64,000 bases of DNA, taken from positions 1,364,001 through 1,428,000 of the forward strand of contig NC_031474.1 of NCBI RefSeq assembly GCF_000006565.2, written 5' to 3'. This DNA is from Toxoplasma gondii ME49 (lineage: Eukaryota; Apicomplexa; Conoidasida; Eucoccidiorida; Sarcocystidae). Made by a program: the position numbers and the translations under genes. Shown here piece after piece: positions 12,410 through 24,400 of this stretch (position 1 is its first letter; every line of letters begins with the position of its first letter). The notes under the pieces were generated by a model that was given only the letters and a program-made list of their open reading frames with translations, did not search any database and was not told the origin of the DNA.

Positions 12410-15400
12410 TCACACCGCCGGCTTCCCCAAGCATGTCAACAGACCGTACGCATGACTAAATACAGGGTCTCGAGACACGAATTCAGGCAGGTCTCTGCAA
12501 TTGAACACTCTGAGTTGTCTTCCACGTCGAGAGACCACCAAACCTGTGGAGGAAATCGAAGAGGTACCACGGCTGTTGCGACGCACAGAACGTATCCACG
12601 TACCTTCCATCTCGTCATTCTCGCTGATGCCCGTTGCTGCTTTCGGGCTCCTCGTGAAGGGATCAATCAACTCAGCGGTTTCGATGGCGGGGATTCTGTC
12701 CGGCACAAGCCAAATGAGGCAGAGAGGCAGGAGATTGGTCGCCGCGCACAGGATAATCAAAGAAGTCAAGTGCGTAAAGTTCGTCGCCGAAATGCCGTAA
12801 GCCTGCACAGCATCCGCAAAAAGAGAAATCAACAAGCGGGAGGTCGGCGCTGCACTCTCAGAGCAACTTCGCCTTCGACTTTGCGATACCGACAGAAATG
12901 AACGCCCTAGGGATGCAGAAACACTGAGAGGCAACTGCGGAGGCAGGAACGCCACACTGCTGGATAAAGACAAAGATGGGCAGCGACAACGAGACACCAC
13001 GAAATGCATGCACATCCAGAATACAGACTGGAGAAGCGCGGCGATTCATTCGAAAAAAGGTACGATATGCGAAACGAAAGCAATTCAGACTGGAATTTCA
13101 CAGTGTTATCCCAACGGGTCCTCGCACGGAGATCCGTGAAAAAGAGATATCACTCACCGCAGTGAGGCCGGCAGACACCAGAGAGCTAAGACCGAGGCCA
13201 AGGTTGTAGGCGGAAAGAAGGAAGGAGTAAATTGTGGACTCGAGTCCGGGGGGACAGAGACGAGCAGCCAAGACAAGAATTGGCATCGCCTGAAACTCTC
13301 CTGAACGGCAAGGACGCATTCATACGCCAGTCATGTGCACTCTTGCAGACCCCTACATAACGCGCGAGACATGCACAACCGAACGCATGCGGCAGGGCAC
13401 CCGTGAACGAGTTCAAGATTTAGAACTCCTCTCTCTACACATCGTCTCATCCGGTGTGGCTGACAGCGGTAAAGCTACAAATTTCTTCTGCCTCCACCCC
13501 TGTTGCCGTGGCGTACATCTCTCGCCTGCTGATGTCTCCTCACGCAGCCACAGCTCAACATACTTACCGATAAACTCCATGAGGACAGTGTCTGTCACCA
13601 CGAATGCGGTGTCAGGGATGCCGATCTGCACGTTCCACCGTTCGACTCTGAATGCAAAAACGCACAGCGTCAGAACGAACGGCAGTTGTCTAACTCTATC
13701 CAGCTCCTACCACGGAACAGAGCCTCCGATCTCCTCCACACCTCGTAGGTGCGATGTGTGGCTAGCAAACAGGAGCGCGGGTGCAATCAAGGAACGAGGC
13801 AGGCGGAAAACGACGTTGTGTTTTCCTGACGCTCGAGTCTAGTCTGCTAGAATACCGACTTGAACACGGACCTCTAAGAACGAATTTTCGCAGCAAATGA
13901 CATTCGAGGTGCAGGGGAAACAAACCCCACTGGAGTAAGTAGCTGCAAATCCAGTCGCCGAGTCAAATACTGTTGTTAAGGAGGTAGCCTTCCCGATTGA
14001 CGAAACAAATCAATTCCTCTGAATGCACAGATCCTCTCGCTTTCGACATACTTGCGTGTGGACTTACACGACAACGGGAAGCAGGCAGAAGGGGGTGACA
14101 AGAAGAGTCGACAAGAGCAGGAGCCTACGCAGGCTCACAGTGCTGAAGAACCACATGTAGGTAAGAATTCCTAGAAGGCTGGCGATGGACTGGAAGAGCG
14201 CCATTCGGCCAAGGAGCTCAGGTCCGAATTTAAGCTCATTCGTCATAAAGTAAAACATGCTTGACCCTGCAGATGGGGTGCTCTGAACAGGAACAGCGCA
14301 ACCAGGGAACACACCCCGCGTTCGCTCTGAAGAATTCACTTCCCCGTTTGCAAATACAGATGCCGGACTGCCTTCCTCTGTTCCAAACAAGTGGAAGTGC
14401 TTTCACGCGGTATTTCTGACGACGGAATGCACGTAATTGATTGTGTGTAATACCCCCGCCAACTAAACCATCTCGCCGGCACACAGGGCACAACGTCGAC
14501 GTTGCAGTCTCCGTCTACGTCAACAAAAGAGGCGGGCAGCGAACGGATGGTTCAGCGCGAATTCTTCACATACGCTGAGATATCTACGCACCAAGACGTT
14601 CTTGGAATGTCCATTATTCGGTCATTGACATGCACCAATAACCACAGCCACAGAAAACGGCAGCAACACAGTGCAAATACGGCCACTCATGCAGACAACG
14701 CGTGTGCGAAGGCGCTTGCACGGTATCCAGGACCATGTCGAAACTGCTGAAGCATCAACTCCTGGGATCGAGAATGGTCTAAACACTAAACTTGCGTTGT
14801 TCCCCGGCACCTCCTATTTAGGGTGGTCTGAGAGCTTGTGATGGTGCTTACCATCATGATAAAAATGAAAATAGTGGAGTGGAGCAGGGCGGGTTGCTGG
14901 ACGACAGAAATGAGTCTTTTGAATTGTTCGCGGACCTCAAATTCTTCTGTTGCCGGCTCAACCAGGAAGAAGTTTGCGATTAAGACAGAAAGCGGGAGAG
15001 CCGTTGCAACAAGAAAAACGTACCGCTTGTCCATATAATCGAGAAGCACTCCACTCAAATAGGACATAACAGCGAAACTGAGCTTCCTGAACGCGAAGAA
15101 AATTGACACTGTTTTGGCGGCTCCGGCCTCCGACGACGCGTCTCGACCCGCCTCAACCACCAAAGCCTCACCAATGACATTGCATATAGCGCTTCCAAGG
15201 AAGTAAAGAAGCAGCAATCCGCTCGCTAGCCATATGTTGAACCCCCCGACCAGGCCCATTCCCACAGTCGCGCAAACGCACAGAAAGGCACCCAAGAAAA
15301 TGTACGACTTGCGGCGGTACCCAAAGAGCGGCAAATTGTCGCTCATCATCGCCCAGAGTGGCTTCATGGTCCAAGGGGCCTTCAGCGCACCCATAACAAC

Positions 15401-15883
15401 TGTCAGGATGGCGGGGTCGAGCCTGAAGTCATCTTTGTAGAGGTAGAGAATGGCCAAGTTGCAGAGCACTTCCACGCCCTGGAGCATGGCAATGAGACTG
15501 CTTATAACACGATTCGCAGTGGGCACTTTCGACGGTTTGTTTGCCGAGACACTTTTACCGTCTTTCTCGATACAATGTTTTTTCAGAGCAGCAGGACCCA
15601 ACAGAGCCTGTGTCTCGGGGTCTGCCAGCACTGGCGTCACCTCTCCTTTAAAAGAACCAGCGTGACTGACTCCCTTCTTTTCAGCGCAACTCCCATACCA
15701 ACCAGAGCTTGGAAATGTGGTAATAACTTCACAGGGTTCTTCACCCTCCACAAACGGACAAACCTGGCGCGTGGCCGCCATTTTTGCGACTGGTGACGAA
15801 GAAATATCGATTGGCTCGCGGTGACTGCCCGGTACTGTCGCTGAGCTAGACCGGAAAGAGGATGGAGCCGAATGGTAGTGCAA
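12410..15883 (-). CDS. Folate-biopterin transporter (FBT/BT1 family, MFS), 5 exons, 620 aa
   Basis: Membrane transporter of the BT1/FBT family, expected to carry folate or pterins. Exons in transcript order: 14852-15883, 14068-14282, 13568-13647, 13158-13300, 12410-12802; total 1863 nt with consistent phases. Landmarks: LYLYKDDFRLDPAILTVV; KPLWAMMSDNLPLFGYRRKS, the conserved cytoplasmic loop; FYFMTNELKFGPELLGR; PDTAFVVTDTVLMEFIG; ILVLAARLCPPGLESTIYS; and a final helix pair ending near LVPDRIPAIE. About 12 hydrophobic segments are visible after a 120-residue hydrophilic N-terminus. A later Met (MAATRQVCPF) could be the real start. The acceptor at 13300 was chosen to keep the FIGEFQ...ILVLAA family spacing. 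Substrate is inferred from family only. Confidence 0.88.
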
Positions 15884-18279
15884 GCTTGGCTGGAATTCTC
15901 TGGTCTAGCGGAGAGATGCAAGCCGTCAATACCAACTAAACCGACACGCTCGGCAGACCTACGGCGAGCATCGAAATAGCAAGGTTTGGGCAAAGCGCAC
16001 AAACGCGACCGACTCGCCGGGCATAATCGGCACGGAGAAGTGCCAAATCAAGTCTAAAAGATAGAGAGAAAAGGGGAGGGAAGCGAACCATACTTCCCTA
16101 CTGAAGGAAGGGTATTCATCATCGCCAGTTCACCTTGAGAATCTGGTCCCTACAGGAGGGTCCCCGTGGCACAACCTTATGTGCTGAGCCAGCTGTAGCG
16201 TTCTCCGTATCAAGAAAATAACGAGAGAATATGTAGGATTATCACCTCCGAGTCAGACACTGGATGGAAATCCTGTACCCACATTCGCAAAACTTTACAG
16301 CCGGTTCCAGCCTCCCAAACCCGCCGCTGCTGCCGCTGCCGGTGTCCCCCAAGTCCTACAAATCTTTGGTAGTTTGACAACGCCAACTAAATCCCGGGAA
16401 GCACGATAAAGACGCAAAAAAGGAGGACCAAAGGTGGATATTTGCACAAGACAGTTCACCCACGAACGCTTTCTTCGCGACGAGCAGAAAACACGGGAAA
16501 CGGTCGGCTAGCGCCAAGCTCCATCATGCTAGGACCGAGAGATACCCAACAGAATGAATGCTTCTCTGGTTAGTGGGCTCGCCTTCGACTTTCGGAGCAG
16601 CGTCGCACAAGACGCACGTCGAAATCATTTAAAGGGGGGGGCAAAGTTCCATTGTTTCTGAGCAGGTCAGGCCGTTTTCGAGACGCTGGTTCAGTTTGCG
16701 GCTCAATGCTGTTGAAGTTGAAAAAAATCGCTGCAGTGAACGATTTGGGCGAGTGGCAGGAGCGTGTGAGCGACGCCGCAGCAGTTCTTACCAACACCCG
16801 AGATGTCGAAGCGAGACACGTCGACACTTTCAGAGACACACCCGTCTTGTCATCATGGATATTCACTGAGCATCCTATCTCCTGGATGTGTTGCGTGGAT
16901 GGTTCTTGATGGACATGTCGACTTTCTAATTGGGCAACACAGTAGACGTAAGCCACCGGCACCAAGAGGCCTGTGGTCAGGTGACAGAGCGAGCGGGACA
17001 AAGAGAGCCGCACACAAGGAATTCACTCTTTCTCATCGAGTTTTTGTCAGGTGGTACACTTGTGTAAGGGGATTCACATGAATTCAAAACGACTGGCACA
17101 GACCGGACGGCGACCAGGGCATCCGTTCGCCACATTTCGTTTGCCGCTACGGGAGTCAGCTTAACAATCCTGCCCCGCAGGCCACCAAGAAGTATTCGTT
17201 TCCAGGAAGCACGTGCACTAGTTAAGATTTGATCGACCGCAAGAGGTGGACGGCACACTCGGAGCAAGTCCGACATAATTCTCGTAAGGCCACTGTGGCA
17301 ACAGCGCAGAACGTATCGAGTAGGGGCATCCGACGAAATTGGAATGGACCGATGAGGATCGTCTGCTTCTTGCTTGCTGTGGTCATTGTGAGGATACGTC
17401 GCTGACGGGGTGATTCTCGTTGATACGGCAAGGAACACTGTTCTGGCGGACAGTCTGCACGATCCTGAGGCATGGCAGGAGCAAAGCAACCACGGCCCGA
17501 GTGGCCGCGTACTTGTTCGAAGACAAGAAAAACTCCCTCAGCTGTGCATTAGCAAAGTGTGTTTGCCAAAGTCATCATTGCAGCGCCACTCTCTAGCGTC
17601 GTGGACGCCGATGGAACCCCTGGTCGGTGTTACGGGATTGCCATCCAAATACCTCGTGACAGCGTGGAACGGCGTCGTGAGGACGGCAGTTTACCAGAGA
17701 AAGGAAACACAACTCCCGAGATCAACGGCAGCATTAGCTACGTGTATTCATTAGATCGATTTATCCGTCAGGTCCCACAGTTTAGGCGCCTTGTTCATGG
17801 TGGGAAGTGTCAGTGCACGGTAGAGTTCCGTCAGCAGATTGGTGAAGGCCACTTCACCATTCTTAATGACAATCCTGTGTACACGTGTACATCGAAGTCA
17901 AAGGCTGCTTCAGTTTCTTCCGCTTTTGAAGTGGTATCTCGAAGTTTGAGTTCCGAGCGAACACAGTGGCAGGGACTCTCCACGCCTCTTCTCGCGTCAC
18001 ATCGACGCTGTCGCTTGCGCAGCAAAAACCAAGCTTTGATTGTTCACTTGCATTGACAAAACGGTTCTTGTTCCAAAAGTAGGCAAACGTGTGAGGTTCA
18101 TTTGCATTTGTTGAACGCAGTGGCACCTCAGAAATGTAACTGAGGGGAAAACGAATACCCATAGGTTTCGTTGACGAGCTTCCGTGAGCGGGAACAAGTT
18201 GCTGAAACAATCCGCCGAGGTGGTCGCTCGTCTCTTTTTAAAGGACAGTTTTGAATCATCTTCAAATCAAGATGTACTT
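15884..18279. other. Gap with no supported gene, between the transporter 5' end and the ISP-like gene
   Basis: ORFs of 114-170 residues occur on both strands (for example 17559-18056 on plus and 16977-17489 on minus), but none shows a family motif, and splice-site context does not join them. It probably contains the transporter promoter/5' UTR and the 3' UTR of the ISP-like gene. Confidence 0.45.
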
Positions 18280-19760
18280 CTATTCTCCGGTTGCTTTCTT
18301 ATCTGTAGCACTGTGTCCGTCGGGTCCGATCCGAAGTGAGCCAACTCCGTTCAGAAAGGCCTGTTTCAGCTGCTCACTCGGGAAGACAATCGGGATCGCG
18401 GAACCTGAAACCATGTAGATGGCAACGCACGGTGTATTGTCCGCTTCGAAAGCATCGACCCGCTTCAGCTCATCGCCGAACAAAACACCGTGGATCTGTT
18501 CCAGCGGAACTGTCTTGCCTTTTTCACCGGCTTTTAGGATCAGCGCTGTGCGAGCTCTGTTTAGTTTAACGATGCATCGAACGCTGCCACCGTCACGGTG
18601 CATTAAGCAGCATATAATTCCTTCGGCAAGAAGCGCCGCTGGATCCTCCTGGGAAACAGCAGGAAAAAGACACTGTCGAATGCTGCATGTACGGAGCACC
18701 GCTCTCCGATCGCGCGGTTGTTGTATCAGAGCGCAAGATTGCTTCGTAGGTTTCTTTGAAGTCTCGCAACAACACCGTAATCAGACGTGTGCTATCCCCA
18801 GCAACAAGCCTCCAGGATCGACTCCACGTTGCATATCCATGTACCGCAGGCATTGACACAGTTTCTCTCTAGATATCCCAATATTTGGGTTGCGTCGCTT
18901 ATGTCATGCAGTGTTCTGCGTACGCAAACTCACATGTCAGAAAGGAACCGGTTCCTAGGAGACACCTCAAGGTAGTACGTATGTACGCGTAAAAGTCACG
19001 CCATTCGTCCACTGGGAGTGTGAGTACGGCGTCACCTGTAGACCATTCCATGGAGTGTAAGACCGTGAACCTTTATCTTATGTGCTCACACAGATTCAAC
19101 AACAGCTCTACATAGGTACGCAGGCATCGCTCAGCTCTGAAGTTTCGTCGGTGTGCCTCTGCGGTAGATCTTGTGGTCCCAGATGCTCGATTTCTCTTCT
19201 TGAGTGGACACCGAATCATCATGAGCGAGACATACATTTCCGTGCGCACAGAAGCACACTCAACTGCAGATGTATGGATACAGAAATGTAGTGTGTATAT
19301 ACGTATATATTCATATATATTTATATATATATATATATACGTGGATGTGAGTAGTGTGGTACGACACAGAACATACGTCGTACACGTGTACAAGGGGAAA
19401 CACCTGTACGACTCGTGTATGTATCGATCGACCAGCAGAGGACCGAACGTCGGCATGTTGCTCTCATCACAGCGAGGCAAATCTTACCTTTCCTCTGTGC
19501 GATGCATCTAACGAATCACCCGGTACCGTAAGCTCGTCGTCAGGTTGCTCTCCGCACCACGGACGGCAACCATCAGGTCTGACACAGCAGATAAATGGCG
19601 CTAGTGCTTCAGGCAGCTTGCCACTTTCCGACATCTTCGCCTCTGATGGATTTCGTCTTTCCATTTCGGTGCAGGAATCTCTGTCTTTCAACAACTGCGT
19701 TTCATCCGAATGCGGCTTGAAGACTCTTTCAAGTCGACCGTGAAGATGGCTGTTTCCCAA
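18280..19760 (-). CDS. ISP4: IMC sub-compartment protein (ISP4-like), PH-like fold, 2 exons, 213 aa
   Basis: ISP proteins are coccidian proteins tethered to the inner membrane complex under the plasma membrane by N-terminal acylation. Exon 1 is 19488-19760 and begins MGNSHLHGRLER; Gly2 in an MGxxS context is a myristoylation signal. Cysteines at 30, 58-59, 65 and 69 are candidate palmitoylation sites. Exon 2 is 18280-18648 (stop TAG) and carries the PH-like domain: VRCIVKLNRARTALILKAG, VPLEQIHGVLFGDELKRVDA and a C-terminal helix PSEQLKQAFLNGVG. Both exons are phase 0 and join as HRGK/EDPAALLAEG. The gene is divergent from eEF2. The ISP family call rests on exon 2 and the MGNS start; the member (ISP4) is from memory of its neighbourhood with eEF2. 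An extra small exon in the 839-bp intron is possible. Confidence 0.6.
19295..19345. repeat. TA microsatellite in the ISP-like gene intron
   Basis: TA run with a few interruptions inside the predicted intron between 18649 and 19487. Confidence 0.85.
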
Positions 19761-20806
19761 GCCAAAGTGGGCAAGGTTACCTCATAGAAGCTTCCACGGG
19801 TCTAAAAATTTTCAGTTTCACGGCGCTGTTGACACGGAGTTGTCCAGCACAAAGCCGGCCGAACGCCGCTGCATCGACGCCGCACCGGACCAATCTCCCA
19901 CTCAACTGCAACCTTTCTGTACTCTTCAGGTCTGACGAAATCCAGGAGATGGGAACTCGAGAGATGGCCAACTTATTCTGCAGGCGAGAAGACTCTGTGA
20001 CGGACGGAAAAACGCTAGATGTACGCGGGTCATGCAACCCGCCGACGACGCATCAGCCAGTTGACTACAGGTATCGCATGCAGCCTGCAAAAAGCCTGGA
20101 GGGTCTCCCTGCAACTTCCTTTCAGGGACCTTCACCGACATCGAGAGTGCGAGAATGACTCGAACTCTTGCGGAAAAATCCGAAAATGAATGACTATAGT
20201 GAAGAGAAAGTACGCCACTGGCACTTGGAGAACAGTTGTACGCTCGGCCGGGCCTCCCTGTGGCAGCGAGCTGCCCACGTCGATTCAGTCCCAGTGAGGC
20301 TGGAGGGCTGCACACCTTCTAGAAGGCGGAAAGCAGACAAGAAGTTCCACACTTCAGAGCATGGAAAAACACAACAAATACGGCTCTATTACTGGTGCAT
20401 TCTTTGCAAGTCGCGGGGTCGGTTCAAGAGGATTCGTAGTGTCGGGCGTTGCGCTTCATTTTCTTCGCACACGCGTGAACAGTGTGGGCGACCCAGCTGG
20501 CTGAGCGCAGTACTGTGCTGAATTACCCCGCCCTAACGTAAAAGGATTGAGAAAAACTTCATGCTAAGCCATAAAGAGTGTCCACCAGCTCACTCTGTCT
20601 CTGCGGAAGATGCTCTAGTCTTACGCCACGAAACCCTGACCGCCTGCTATTTAAGCCAATCCGCAAGCACTGTGCCGTCCATCCTTCCAGCGAAACACGT
20701 TGGTGCGCACTTCAAACGGTTCGTAAAGGGCAGGATTAGATGTGTACATCCTTGGTGTGCATTTTCTTTAAGCAGCCCAACCGAGTGTTATCTCTTTTCG
20801 ACACCC

Positions 20807-20820
20807 TCGGCTTATAAAGG
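20807..20820 (+). promoter_or_regulatory. TRP-1-like promoter motif (distal), upstream of eEF2
   Basis: TCGGCTTATAAAGG matches the first ten bases of the Toxoplasma ribosomal-protein motif TRP-1 (TCGGCTTATATTCGG as I recall it). It lies about 640 bp before the eEF2 ATG. Confidence 0.45.
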
Positions 20821-21067
20821 CGAAAACTCCACGAGGACCTAAAAAAACTCCTTTACTTGGCAAGCCCGCCTCCTCTTGCTGCTTGTCTGAGTCTAGGAAC
20901 TTCATCTGCGTATATGACTCGTTAGCATATGACAGTGGCTCGATCCACCGCGGTTGCAAAACCAAAATCGGCGAGGGTCAGGAAATGAAAACTTGCATAA
21001 AACGTTCTCCGTCAAAAAGAGTCGACCAGAGCGATATCGCCGTATACCCCAGTGGAAGTTGCGGCTT

Positions 21068-21082
21068 TCGGCTTATATAAGA
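21068..21082 (+). promoter_or_regulatory. TRP-1-like promoter motif (proximal), upstream of eEF2
   Basis: TCGGCTTATATAAGA matches the first eleven bases of TRP-1. It lies about 375 bp before the eEF2 ATG, in the same orientation as the distal copy. Two such matches in one translation-factor promoter, in a family known from ribosomal-protein genes, are unlikely by chance. Confidence 0.55.
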
Positions 21083-21457
21083 TATCTACGGCCTGCGATG
21101 CACCCCTCGGGTGGGCAATTCGTTCCCACCCCCCAGAGACACGGTCCCGACCTCACAAAGAGTTGGGGGCTGATAAATCGCGACTTCGCGTTGCGAACGA
21201 GGGAATGGGCCGTCTCGCAGAGGAGTCTGGTTTTTCCTGTTGCCGTTGCCGCCGTGAGGGGGGAAACGGCACCAATTGCTGGTCGGGCGTCCCAGTGTCC
21301 TCGTCTGCTTGTGCCGTTTTCGTGGGTTCTTTTCCTGGAGCAGCGTCCGGAGCTCTCTCTCACAAAGGTTGTTTTCCTTCTTTGGAATCTGTATTTTGTT
21401 TCTTTGTCTCCCCTTCGTCCGTTTACCGGTTCCCTTCACCCCCGCCCCGTCGTCAAA

Positions 21458-24400
21458 ATGGTACGTCTTCACTAGTTTTTCGGGCCCACAGTCCGGCGAA
21501 GGAACGCAGCGAATCCTCTTGTCTCCCGTGACTTCTCAGCAGTTTTCCAGAAGATGGGAAGATTCTGTTCAGGAAGAGCGAAATGTTCTTTGTTTCCACG
21601 AAATATTAATGATTTTTCATCATTCATAGGACTGCAATGGCCACGTGATGCGCGGGTTCTTCCCACAGCTCTCCCGTCCACCCCGTAGTGGTGTTGATTT
21701 ACGTCCTAGTTTTTCCAGAAGGAAAGTCACCCAGCATACTCAGGATAGTTGTCTCGAGCATCTGTTCCATTAGACTACCAGAACGCTAGTTGCTTTGCGG
21801 GACGCTGCCGAAGAGCACGGCGAATTCACAGGCACACAACTGGTTTAGATTTGTTGTGGTGGCCATGTCTTCTCTGTTGGTAGTTACAAGTTCGGCGGTA
21901 ATTCCTTGTATCGAGGACAGTCAAAAGAATTTTCCCCAGTGCATATTTGTTTCATTCGGTTAATGTATTTTCACGGTTTGTATTCTGGTTCGTGTCTGGT
22001 GCCACACTGGGTCCGCAGTCGAGGCGATGACGCGGCTTTGAGTAGGATAAGAAATAGAATTCGAGGGTGCGTTAGAGGATTCGGTATCCGAGACCGACGC
22101 TAAACGCGTAGACTACCTTGTATGTGAGTGAGTTGTCTGTGCGTTCAATTGCTTTTAAATGTCGGTTGTCTCCCATGTTGATGTGGCTGATACGTGAGCG
22201 GAGTATGCGTGAACGACGTTTCGAGTGGCAGCAGTTTGCTCCAGGGAAGAAATCTTGTCGGTCGTTCCGTTCCAGTGAAGAGGATGGAACTTTTCACAGA
22301 CGAGTCACTTTATTTGCAGTGTGATCCGCACCATTTTTCTGCCGCGGGTTTCCTCGTGCGTGTCTCGATTGTCGTGTGCGTGTGCACACAGTTCGGTGCG
22401 AGGTTGGATTTCGGCATCATGTATTGAGTGTGCTCGCGTTTTGTGTTTTTTCAGGTGAACTTTTCAGTGGAGCAGATGCGTGAGATTATGGGCAATCCGA
22501 AGAACATTCGGAACATGTCCGTCATTGCCCACGTCGACCACGGAAAGTCGACGCTGACAGACTCCTTGGTCTCGAAGGCCGGTATTATTTCCGCTAAGGC
22601 GGCCGGTGACGCACGTTTCACAGACACCCGTGCGGACGAGCAGGAACGCTGCATTACCATCAAGTCGACTGGTATTTCCATGTACTTCGAGCACGACATG
22701 GAAGACGGCAAGGGTGCGCAGCCGTACCTTATCAACCTTATCGACTCTCCGGGACATGTCGACTTCTCCTCTGAGGTCACAGCTGCCCTCCGTGTCACTG
22801 ACGGTGCGCTCGTGGTCGTCGACACCATCGAAGGTGTGTGCGTCCAGACCGAGACTGTGTTGCGTCAAGCTCTGGCTGAGCGTATTCGCCCTGTTCTCCA
22901 CGTGAACAAGGTCGACCGCGCTCTCCTCGAGTTGCAGATGGACGGTGAAGAAATCTACCAGACCTTCTCCCGAACGATCGAGAACGTGAACGTCATCATA
23001 TCCACCTACAACGACGAGCTGATGGGAGACGTCCAGGTCTACCCTGAGAAAGGAACTGTCTCCTTCGGTAGCGGTCTCCACGGCTGGGCCTTCACCGTCG
23101 AGCGCTTCTCCAAGATCTACGCGAAGAAGTTCGACGTCCCCAAGGAGAAAATGATGGAGCGTTTGTGGGGCAACAACTTCTACAACGCCAAGGAGAAGAA
23201 GTGGACCAAGACTCAGAGCGAGAACACTCGCCGTGCTTTCTGCCAGTTCATCATGGACCCGATCTGCACTCTCTTCACCTCCATCATGAACGACGAGAAG
23301 GAGAAGTACACCAAGATGCTTGGCAGCTTGGGCATTGAGCTCAAGGTGAGTTGTGGGCTAGCTGCTCAGGAGCAGCGCGTCAGTCAGATGCGGAAGCGGC
23401 CCCCCCCGAGCTGAGTCGCAGTTGCCTCGTTTTGGCTCTTTGCCCACTGGGAATGTCGTCCCCTGACTGGGCGCGGTCAGGTGTGCTTCCGTCGCCGTGT
23501 TTTGCTGCGTTTTTTTTTCAGGGTGACGACAGGGACCTGACTGGCAAGGCGCTCCTGAAGCGTGTGATGCAGCTTTGGCTTCCGGCCGGTGACACTCTTC
23601 TGGAGATGGTTGTGCGCCACTTGCCTTCTCCGTTCGCGGCTCAGAAGTACAGAGTCGAGAACTTGTACGAGGGTCCGATGGACGACGAGGCTGCTCAGGG
23701 TATCCGCAACTGTGACCCCAACGCGCCTCTGATGATGTACGTCAGCAAAATGGTGCCGACCTCCGACAAAGGTCGTTTCTACGCCTTCGGTCGTGTGTTC
23801 TCTGGCACTGTCGCGACTGGCCAGAAGGTCCGCATCCAAGGCCCGCGCTACGTGCCTGGCGAGAAGACCGACTTGTACATCAAGAGCATTCAGCGCACCG
23901 TCATCATGATGGGGAAGTACGTCGAGCATGTCCAGGATGTGCCTTGTGGAAACACCTGCTGCCTGGTCGGTGTTGACCAGTACCTGCTCAAGTCCGGGAC
24001 GCTGACGACTCTGGACACCGCTCACAACATTGCGGACATGAAGTACTCCGTGTCGCCCGTCGTGCGTGTGGCCGTGAAGCCGAAGGACAACAAGGAGCTG
24101 CCGAAGCTCGTGGAAGGTTTGAAGAAGCTGTCCAAGTCTGACCCGCTGGTCGTTTGCACAACCGAGGAGTCTGGTGAGCACATCATTGCCGGGTGCGGTG
24201 AGCTGCACGTCGAAATCTGCCTGAAGGATCTCCGCGACGAGTACGCACAGATCGACTTCACCGTCTCCGACCCCGTCGTCTCTTACCGTGAGACCGTCTC
24301 TGCTCCTTCTCACATGACTTGCCTGTCCAAGTCGCCGAACAAGCACAACAGGCTGTACATGGTTGCCGAGCCGTTCCCCGACGGACTGGCGGACGCCATC

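Larger units (their letters stand above)
19761..21457. other. Divergent promoter region, ISP4-like and eEF2
   Basis: No supported coding sequence. It holds two TRP-1-like elements at 20807 and 21068, and a pyrimidine-rich stretch just before the eEF2 start codon that is probably 5' UTR. Confidence 0.6.

Noticed and set aside
12884..12903. A 17-base exact match (TTGCGATACCGACAGAA) shared with about 26067
   Set aside because: One such match among all pairs of positions in 64 kb on two strands is close to chance expectation, and flanks do not match.
17559..18056. 165-residue plus ORF in the gap before the ISP-like gene
   Set aside because: No domain, no convincing splice partner, and overlapping minus frames of similar length.
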